The notes under the pieces: model-generated
Databases searched by the model: none
Seen by the model: the letters and a program-made list of their open reading frames with translations, nothing else
Told to the model about the DNA's origin: nothing
Source of the DNA: Pseudomonadota bacterium
GTDB taxonomy: Bacteria > Pseudomonadota > Gammaproteobacteria > Burkholderiales > Burkholderiaceae_D
NCBI GenBank assembly: GCA_023389425.1
Contig: JAEWEK010000414.1
Coordinates: forward strand, 1 to 12,177
DNA length: 12,177 bases
Direction: 5' to 3'
Part shown: positions 7,426 through 12,177 of the stretch, piece after piece
Numbering within the stretch: the stretch's first letter is position 1
Layout of the letters: each line of letters begins with the position of its first letter
Translations under genes and position numbers: made by a program

Positions 7426-8949
7426 CTAGAAAGTGCAGTCGTCGACCGGATCGAGCGCCATCGCCGAATAGTCGCCCCACCGCGTCAGCCCCGACAGCTG
7501 CGAGCCGGTGCCCTGGAGGATGACCGTCTCGTTCGACAGCGTGTTCAACGGATCGCTCGCAAGCCGGGTCGCATAGCGGATGCCGGGATGCAAAGTCGAG
7601 CTCGAGGTGCTGTAGCCGAGCGCGATATTGCCCATCTTGTCCATCGCGATACTGCCCATCCACCGGAACGTCGAATCCGGCGCGTACGTCGACTGCTGGT
7701 ACACGGTCGGCACGCTGGCGGACAGCTTGCGCAGCTCATACCAGCGCACGGCGGCATAGGTGGTCTTGCGGGTCGCGCCCACCGCCACCGAATGATTCAC
7801 GACCAGCGATTCGTAGCTGCCGAAATTGCGGTAAGCCAGGCGATACATCAGCCGGTCCGCCAGCGAGTCCAGTTGCTGCGAGGTGCCGAGCTGGGGCACG
7901 CAGGTACCGCCGCCGCAGGCCGCGTTGAAGCCCGTGACCGGCACTGCCACCGCCACGCTGAGCGTCGTGTTCGCCGGATGCGCCCAGTCGACGTGCATCT
8001 TCCAGAAATTCAGCGACGAGCTGCCTTTGTTCAACATGTAGTTCGGCGCGCCGGCGGGCGGCAAGGTCGCACCGTCGAGATCGGCGGGCAGCACGCCACC
8101 GTAGCTGGACGACAGCTGGAAGCACTGCTGGGTGGCGGCCGCGCCGCTCAACATGCTGGTGCGGTCGTACGCGCACAGCATCGCACCGGCGAACGAATTT
8201 CCCTTGAACATATTGAAGGTGATGTAGTAGGCGTCGGGCCAGACGCCCATCTTCGGGTAATCGGGGAAATTGGTGTACTGGAAGGCGTAGCGGTTCCACG
8301 CGCCCGTCGCGTCCGACGTCTGCGATACGGCGACGCACTGGTAGTACGGACCGCCGTTCGGCAGGGCGAACTGCGTCATGACCCAACGGTTGGCGATGCG
8401 GTCGTACTTCACGATCGGGTCACCGTCATTGCGCGTCTCGCAGGGACCGCCGAAGCCGGACCACAAGGTATTGCCGTGAACCGGGCCGTAGACCGCCTTG
8501 CCCGTGGCTTTGTCGAACACGGCGAACGCTTCGTTGACCCACTGGACGTATTGGGTCAGCCCGACCGCGCCGTTCGTGTCAGGCGGCGCCGAGTCCACCG
8601 TATAAGTTCCCTGCGGACCATTGAAACCATTGCCGACGCCATCGAAGCCCATGCCGGGGATGGTCGAGGCGCCGCCGGTCACCGGCCCATTCTGCGCGGC
8701 GGCGTCCTGCACGAAACCGGGTGCATCGATGTGCGGAATCTGCTTCCATTCCTTGACGTGACTGGCGCCGCCATAGTCATCCGGCTTGGGCATCACCCCG
8801 CGCAGGCTCGGCAGGTGATCGTGGGATACGGCCGCCGATACGTCGGCGCCGCCATTGGCCGCCGCGCTATCGCTGGCATGCGCAAGGAGGGGAAACAGGG
8901 ATGCGGCGCAGGCCGCGAGCAACAAGGCGCGATCAGGAACGAAACGCAT
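7426..8949 (-). CDS. Large secreted protein of unknown function, C-terminally truncated by in-frame amber
   Basis: This gene encodes 507 residues to TAG 7426-7428, or 535 if the amber is read through to TGA 7342. The start at 8949 is chosen because GGAGG (plus-strand cctcc 8955-8959) lies five bases upstream; an ATG at 8961 would add four residues and has no such site. A signal peptide is clear (MRFVPDRALLLAACAASLF, cleavage near LLAHA at 25). The mature protein has repeated aromatic beta-strand segments such as QYVQWVNEAFAVFDKATGKA (133-152), DPIVKYDRIANRWVMTQFAL (177-196) and FPDYPKMGVWPDAYYITFNM (228-247), which suggest a beta-propeller-like fold. It has several cysteines, consistent with export and disulfides. 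I know similar proteins only as uncharacterised secreted proteins, and no catalytic motif is recognised. Whether the truncated form is functional is unknown. Confidence 0.8.
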   Translation of the reverse strand: MRFVPDRALLLAACAASLFPLLAHASDSAAANGGADVSAAVSHDHLPSLRGVMPKPDDYGGASHVKEWKQIPHIDAPGFVQDAAAQNGPVTGGASTIPGMGFDGVGNGFNGPQGTYTVDSAPPDTNGAVGLTQYVQWVNEAFAVFDKATGKAVYGPVHGNTLWSGFGGPCETRNDGDPIVKYDRIANRWVMTQFALPNGGPYYQCVAVSQTSDATGAWNRYAFQYTNFPDYPKMGVWPDAYYITFNMFKGNSFAGAMLCAYDRTSMLSGAAATQQCFQLSSSYGGVLPADLDGATLPPAGAPNYMLNKGSSSLNFWKMHVDWAHPANTTLSVAVAVPVTGFNAACGGGTCVPQLGTSQQLDSLADRLMYRLAYRNFGSYESLVVNHSVAVGATRKTTYAAVRWYELRKLSASVPTVYQQSTYAPDSTFRWMGSIAMDKMGNIALGYSTSSSTLHPGIRYATRLASDPLNTLSNETVILQGTGSQLSGLTRWGDYSAMALDPVDDCTF

Positions 8950-9039
8950 GAATGCCTCCATGGAGTATGGGAGTCAGACCGGAAGCCGGCGTCTCGCTGA
9001 ACACTGCGGGAGGGAGGTCAAACGGTCTCCGCTGCCAAG

Positions 9040-9090
9040 CTTGCTGGGCCAGTGTAATTAAAAGAATATGAACGATGCATTACAGCGCGT
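9040..9090 (-). promoter_or_regulatory. AT-rich promoter-like island upstream of the secreted-protein gene
   Basis: In the 213-base gap between the LysR stop and the secreted-protein start, bases 9053-9084 are strikingly AT-rich for this window. On the minus strand this island contains TTTAAT (plus-strand 9057-9062), a reasonable -10 for the leftward gene, with only a poor -35 upstream. The 6-bp repeat TGTAAT (9053-9058) / ATTACA (9079-9084) spans the island. The rest of the gap shows nothing I can name. Confidence 0.3.
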
Positions 9091-9162
9091 TTAAAAAGCG
9101 GCCCCGTTGGATGCTGGTCACACGCGAAGGAGGGCGCAGATGCTGCTAAGAAACGGTTTCGC

Positions 9163-10077
9163 CTAGGCGGGCTGCCGCTGCGCCAGATAGTCCTGGTAAA
9201 ACTGGACGAAGGAGCGGGCTTTCGGCGACACATGCCGCCCCGGCGGATACACCGCGAACAAGCCGCCGCGTGGCGGCTGCCATGTCGGGAGCAGATGGAC
9301 CAGGCGGCCGGCTTCCAGCTCCGGCTCGCTGCTGAACTGGTCCAGCACGGTGATGCCGGCCCCGTTCAACACCAGCGCGCGCAGCGATGATGCCGAGTCG
9401 GCCTTCATCCTCGCCTTCAGGTGCAAGGTTTTCTCGGCGCCACGATTCGAAGTGAAGGTCCAGGTCAGGGGCGCTGGCAGCAGCGTCAAGGCGACCCAGT
9501 CGTGCTGGGTCAGGTCCTGCGGCTGTTTCGGCGTCCCGGCGCGGGCCAGGTACTCCGGCGAGGCCACCAGGTACTGCCCGAATTCCCCGAGCTTGACTGC
9601 GCGCTGCGACGAATCGCGCAACCATCCCATACGCACGGCGACGTCGATCCCTTCCGCCACCAGGTCGGCAATGCGGTCGCTCGTGCGCAAATCGATCTGC
9701 AGCTTCGGATGCAGGGCTGCGAAACGCGCCAGCGCCGGCGCCAGCATCTGCGCCGCATGATCGACCGGCGCGGCCACCCGCAAGGTCCCGGACAATTGTT
9801 CGGACGAAGCGTGCAAGCCGTCGACGGCCGCCTGCAACTGCAGCAGCAAGGGCCGCGATTGTCGATGCAGCGCTTCTCCTGCCTCGGTCAGCACCACTTT
9901 GCGCGTGGTCCGCGAAAACAGGGCCACGCCCAGCTGCGACTCGAGGCGGGCGATCTCCAGGCTGACCTTGGCCGGCGCGACGTTCAGGCGCTCGGCGGCC
10001 GCGGTAAACCCGCCCATGTCCGCGACCGCGCTGAAGACCAGCAGGTCGTTGAGGTTGATGTGTCCCGGCAGTGCCAT
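9163..10077 (-). CDS. LysR family transcriptional regulator
   Basis: This gene encodes 304 residues, the normal length for the family. The N-terminal winged helix-turn-helix covers about residues 9-67: LNDLLVFSAVADMGGFTAAA at 9-28, recognition-helix region APAKVSLEIARLESQLG at 34-50, then LFSRTTRKVVLTEAG. The remaining two thirds is the periplasmic-binding-protein-like effector domain, beginning near SGTLRVAAP and including the GIDVAVRMG segment typical of the group with LysR regulators of small oxidoreductases. It is divergently transcribed from the NAD(P)-binding oxidoreductase, with 101 bases between starts, so by the usual LysR rule it probably controls that gene and itself from the shared region. 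The effector is unknown. ATG 10077 has no good ribosome-binding site, but the DNA-binding domain begins directly after it. Confidence 0.93.
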   Translation of the reverse strand: MALPGHINLNDLLVFSAVADMGGFTAAAERLNVAPAKVSLEIARLESQLGVALFSRTTRKVVLTEAGEALHRQSRPLLLQLQAAVDGLHASSEQLSGTLRVAAPVDHAAQMLAPALARFAALHPKLQIDLRTSDRIADLVAEGIDVAVRMGWLRDSSQRAVKLGEFGQYLVASPEYLARAGTPKQPQDLTQHDWVALTLLPAPLTWTFTSNRGAEKTLHLKARMKADSASSLRALVLNGAGITVLDQFSSEPELEAGRLVHLLPTWQPPRGGLFAVYPPGRHVSPKARSFVQFYQDYLAQRQPA

Positions 10078-10078
10078 C

Positions 10079-10103
10079 GATTGATTAGGAAATCGAATTA
10101 ATC
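10079..10103. promoter_or_regulatory. Candidate LysR box (T-N11-A inverted repeat)
   Basis: GATTGATT (10079-10086) and AATTAATC (10096-10103) form an inverted repeat matching at 7 of 8 positions around a 9-base spacer. T10085 and A10097 fit the T-N11-A core of LysR binding sites. The repeat begins one base upstream of the regulator's own start, which suits autoregulation. This is sequence-pattern evidence only. Confidence 0.5.
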
Positions 10104-10122
10104 ATTTACGAACTGTACCATT

Positions 10123-10155
10123 TATCGCATTAACCGATTGCGGGAGAATGCGATA
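10123..10155. promoter_or_regulatory. Perfect 9-bp inverted repeat upstream of the oxidoreductase
   Basis: TATCGCATT (10123-10131) and AATGCGATA (10147-10155) are perfect reverse complements 15 bases apart, ending 12 bases before the AAGGA ribosome-binding site of the oxidoreductase. This could be a second regulator site (activation half-site or operator) or a leader hairpin in the mRNA. Confidence 0.45.
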
Positions 10156-10178
10156 TCCCCACTCACGAAGGAACTCAA

Positions 10179-10820
10179 ATGAAGATCGCAATCATCGGCG
10201 CCACGGGTTATGTCGGTTCGAAACTGCTGGCGGAAGCGCTGGCGCGCAAGCATCAGGTGACCGCGCTGGTCTCGCGCCCCGAGCGCGTCCCGGCGAACCC
10301 GCTGGTGCGCACCGAGAAGACCGACGTGCTCGATTCCAGCGCGCTGGCACGACAGCTTCAGGGCTACGATGTCGTCATCACGGCCTTCAGCGGTCACGCG
10401 CACGGCGAGCAAACCTACGACTACTACGTGCGCGGCTTCCAGTCGATTATCGCTGCTGCGAAACAGGCGCAGGTGAAGCGCTTGCTGGTCGTCGGCGGCG
10501 CCGGCAGCCTGGAAGTGGCGCCAGGCGTGCAAGCCGTCGACACGCCGGAATTCCCCGACCAGTGGAAGCAAAGCGCGCTCGGTGCACGTGAAGCCCTGAA
10601 CCTGCTGCGCCAGGAGCCTGCGCTGAACTGGAGCATGCTGAGTCCGGCGGCCAATCTGGTCCCCGGCCAGCGCACCGGCCAATTCCGCCTCGGCAAGGAC
10701 CAGATGCTGGCGGACGCCGAAGGCAGGAGCCAGATCTCGGTGGAAGACTACGCTGTCGCCATGTTGAACGAGGCGGAAGACGAGCAGCATCCGCGCGGCC
10801 GCTTCACGGTCGCATATTAA
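10179..10820 (+). CDS. NAD(P)-binding oxidoreductase, atypical SDR (NAD(P)H-binding family)
   Basis: This gene encodes 213 residues. AAGGA at 10168-10172 lies six bases before ATG 10179. The N-terminus MKIAIIGATGYVGSKLL carries the GxxGxxG dinucleotide-binding motif (GATGYVG, 7-13) of a Rossmann fold. Further marks of this family are YDVVITAFSG (63-72), KRLLVVGGAGSLEV (100-113) and the C-terminal SPAANLVPGQRTGQFRLGKD (155-174) followed by SVEDYAVAML (187-196). It resembles the COG2910 / NAD_binding_10 group (YwnB or biliverdin-reductase-B-like), most of which are uncharacterised reductases or stress proteins. The classical SDR catalytic YxxxK pair is not apparent. No substrate can be assigned. 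Divergence from the LysR gene suggests inducible expression in response to an unknown small molecule or redox signal. Confidence 0.88.
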   Translation: MKIAIIGATGYVGSKLLAEALARKHQVTALVSRPERVPANPLVRTEKTDVLDSSALARQLQGYDVVITAFSGHAHGEQTYDYYVRGFQSIIAAAKQAQVKRLLVVGGAGSLEVAPGVQAVDTPEFPDQWKQSALGAREALNLLRQEPALNWSMLSPAANLVPGQRTGQFRLGKDQMLADAEGRSQISVEDYAVAMLNEAEDEQHPRGRFTVAY

Positions 10821-10888
10821 TCGGCGTGGGCATGGTCGGCGGCTGCGTCCGATTGGTCTGCGCTAGCGCTTCTGGCGCGAAGATTTGC

Positions 10889-10894
10889 TAGTAT
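10889..10894 (+). promoter_or_regulatory. Possible extended -10 element for the cNMP-binding/flavoprotein gene
   Basis: TAGTAT at 10889-10894 is preceded by TGC, giving an extended -10 pattern, in the 140-base gap before the flavoprotein gene. No good -35 is visible at the usual distance. Transcription from here would begin about ten bases before the palindrome at 10911-10927. Confidence 0.35.
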
Positions 10895-10910
10895 TTCCCT
10901 AGCTGCTACA

Positions 10911-10927
10911 CGCGGAACCGTTCCGCG
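10911..10927. promoter_or_regulatory. 17-bp palindrome, operator-like, in the 5' region of the flavoprotein gene
   Basis: CGCGGAAC-C-GTTCCGCG is a perfect palindrome of 8-bp arms around one central base. It lies 33 bases before ATG 10961 and just downstream of the candidate -10 element. This position suits a repressor operator for a dimeric regulator. A stem with a one-base loop cannot fold as drawn, so a protein site is more likely than a hairpin. Confidence 0.5.
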
Positions 10928-10960
10928 GCGCACAGCCCAATCTTGAGGCGACTTGGCCCT

Positions 10961-12177
10961 ATGGCTGGCATCCCTTCTCCTCCGACGCCGATCTGGACTT
11001 CGCGTGCGGAACAGATGTTCCCGGCGCTGAGTCCAGCCCAGCTTGCACGCATCGAAGTCCACGGCAGCTCTCGACCGGTGGCGCCGGGCGAGATCCTGTT
11101 CCATGCCGGCGCAACGGGTGCGCCGTTCGTGGTCATCCGCAGCGGGACAATCGATGTGGTGGGAACGGCCGCAACGTCCGGCACCCCGATCGTGACCCTC
11201 GGTCCAGGGCAGTTTACCGGCGAGATGAATCTCGTTGCCGGACGACCCACGCTGGTCACGGCCCGCGCCCGTGAAGCCGGCGAAATCATCGCACTCGACC
11301 GCGACGAGGTTGTCAAGCTAGTCCAGACCGACAGCGAACTGAGCGAAATCCTGATGCGCGCCTTTATCCTGCGCCGTGTCGGCTTGATCGCGCAAGGGGA
11401 GGGCGGCCTGGTGCTGCTGGGATCGAACCATAGCGCGGGCACGCTTCGCGTGAAGGAATTCCTCACGCGAAACGGCAATCCCTACAAATACATCGACCTG
11501 GACCAAGATGCCGAAGCACAAGCCCTGCTGGACCGCTTCCGCGTGACGCCCGCCGACGTACCGGTGCTGATCGGCTGTGGCGAGCTGGTCCTGCGCAATC
11601 CCGGCAATCCCCAAATTGCCGAATGTCTCGGCCTGAACGAGGCAATTGATCCGGCCCAGGTGCATGACCTTCTCATCATCGGCGCCGGCCCTGCGGGCTT
11701 GGCGGCCGCGGTGTACGGCGCGTCCGAGGGCCTGGACGTGCTGGTGGTCGAATCGCACGCACCCGGCGGACAAGCCGGGACAAGCTCGAAGATCGAGAAC
11801 TACCTCGGCTTCCCAACTGGCATTTCGGGTCAGGCGCTGATGGCGCGTGCCGGCAATCAGGCACGCAAGTTTGGGGCACGAATTGTCGTTGCACGGACCG
11901 CCGCGAAACTCACTTGCAGCAAGCGGCCCTACGCCGTCGAAATGGATGATGGCAGTCAAGTGCTTGCGCGCACCGTCATCATCGCCACCGGTGCCCAATA
12001 TCGAAAGCCGGCGCTGCCCGGGCTGGCGCGGTTCGAGGGGGCAGGGGTGTATTACGCCGCCACCCATATGGAGGAACAGCTCTGCGCCCGGGAAGAGCTC
12101 GTCGTCATCGGCGGCGGCAATTCGGCTGGGCAGGCGGCCGTCTTCCTTGCGCAGTCGGCGCGGCGCGTGTATCTGAT
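10961..12177 (+). CDS. cNMP-binding-like / thioredoxin-fold / TrxR-like FAD-dependent oxidoreductase, cut by window edge
   Basis: The frame is open from ATG 10961 to the window end (405 codons seen). GAGG at 10945-10948 is 12 bases upstream, a little far. Residues about 18-140 form a cyclic-nucleotide-binding-like barrel (VAPGEILFHAG, 40-50; FTGEMNLVAGRP, 85-96; EIIALDRDEV, 108-117). Residues about 149-225 resemble a glutaredoxin/thioredoxin fold, but SNHS (155-158) stands where CxxC is expected. From 235 a thioredoxin-reductase-like flavoprotein begins: FAD motif LLIIGAGPAGLAAAVYG (237-253), APGGQAGTSSKIENYLGFP (267-285), IATGAQYRKP (341-350) and NADPH motif VVIGGGNSAGQA (381-392). The usual CATC dithiol is replaced by AATH (366-369), which I recall as normal for this fusion family. 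It is therefore unlikely to be a true thioredoxin reductase; the electron acceptor is unknown. Confidence 0.9.
   Translation, partial: MAGIPSPPTPIWTSRAEQMFPALSPAQLARIEVHGSSRPVAPGEILFHAGATGAPFVVIRSGTIDVVGTAATSGTPIVTLGPGQFTGEMNLVAGRPTLVTARAREAGEIIALDRDEVVKLVQTDSELSEILMRAFILRRVGLIAQGEGGLVLLGSNHSAGTLRVKEFLTRNGNPYKYIDLDQDAEAQALLDRFRVTPADVPVLIGCGELVLRNPGNPQIAECLGLNEAIDPAQVHDLLIIGAGPAGLAAAVYGASEGLDVLVVESHAPGGQAGTSSKIENYLGFPTGISGQALMARAGNQARKFGARIVVARTAAKLTCSKRPYAVEMDDGSQVLARTVIIATGAQYRKPALPGLARFEGAGVYYAATHMEEQLCAREELVVIGGGNSAGQAAVFLAQSARRVYL

Noticed and set aside
7282..9000. A 572-codon open frame on the plus strand.
   Set aside because: It is fully antisense to the secreted-protein gene, is Arg/His-rich, and lacks domain features. 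The minus strand has a signal peptide, a ribosome-binding site and a family-like protein. Long antisense frames are common in high-GC DNA.
9150..9160. GAAAC-G-GTTTC palindrome just past the LysR stop codon.
   Set aside because: It is short, has a one-base centre that cannot form a terminator loop, and sits downstream of a gene where an operator is unlikely.
10943..10961. Alternative TTG start at 10943 for the flavoprotein fusion gene.
   Set aside because: It would place the GAGG sequence inside the gene, has no ribosome-binding site of its own, and adds no conserved residues.

Overview
The window is high-GC DNA with tightly packed genes on both strands. It reads like a chromosomal segment of a betaproteobacterium, most likely Burkholderiales and possibly an Oxalobacteraceae/Massilia-type organism. 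That placement is inferred from base composition, protein style and gene content; no rRNA or other phylogenetic marker is present. I see no tRNA, rRNA, CRISPR array, insertion sequence, integrase or phage gene. No gene-free stretch exceeds 300 bases; the longest gaps are about 210 bases, at 3991-4200 and 8950-9162.

Layout, left to right. The left edge cuts a VAO/PCMH-type FAD-linked oxidase, of which only the C-terminal 178 residues remain (1-537, +). Next come a pyridoxamine-phosphate-oxidase-like flavoprotein (618-1109, +) and a PnuC-type nicotinamide riboside transporter (1218-1808, +) that may be preceded by a short coupled leader ORF. A disordered Gly-rich protein (1864-2229, -) diverges from a two-gene set. 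That set is a secreted Cys/Pro-containing protein (2350-2832, +) and a 19-cysteine Csp3/DUF326-like copper-storage protein (2843-3211, +), 10 bases apart. A perfect hairpin separates this pair from a convergent secreted SYLF/Ysc84 protein (3253-3990, -). A DUF2784 membrane protein (4201-4602, +) overlaps tail to tail with an unrecognised 92-residue protein (4560-4838, -).

The centre holds a 731-residue CHASE3-PAS-HisKA-HATPase-REC hybrid histidine kinase (4982-7177, -) with no partner regulator in view. Next is a large secreted protein of unknown function (-) whose frame is interrupted by an amber codon at 7426-7428. The remaining 27 codons, the original stop codon and a strong hairpin at 7301-7330 are intact behind it. 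A LysR regulator (9163-10077, -) faces an NAD(P)-binding oxidoreductase (10179-10820, +) across 101 bases that contain two inverted repeats; this is the classical LysR-target arrangement.

The right edge cuts a long gene (10961 to the end, +) encoding a cyclic-nucleotide-binding-like domain, a thioredoxin-fold-like domain and a thioredoxin-reductase-like flavoprotein. The cysteine pairs expected for thioredoxin reductase and glutaredoxin chemistry are absent, and a 17-bp palindrome lies in its 5' region.

Most of the window is ordinary housekeeping and accessory content. The observations most worth a second look are the amber codon in an otherwise intact secreted gene, the Csp-like gene with its secreted Cys-containing partner, the cysteine-less redox fusion and its palindrome, and the two-repeat LysR intergenic region. 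I do not see a clearly new defence or mobile system.
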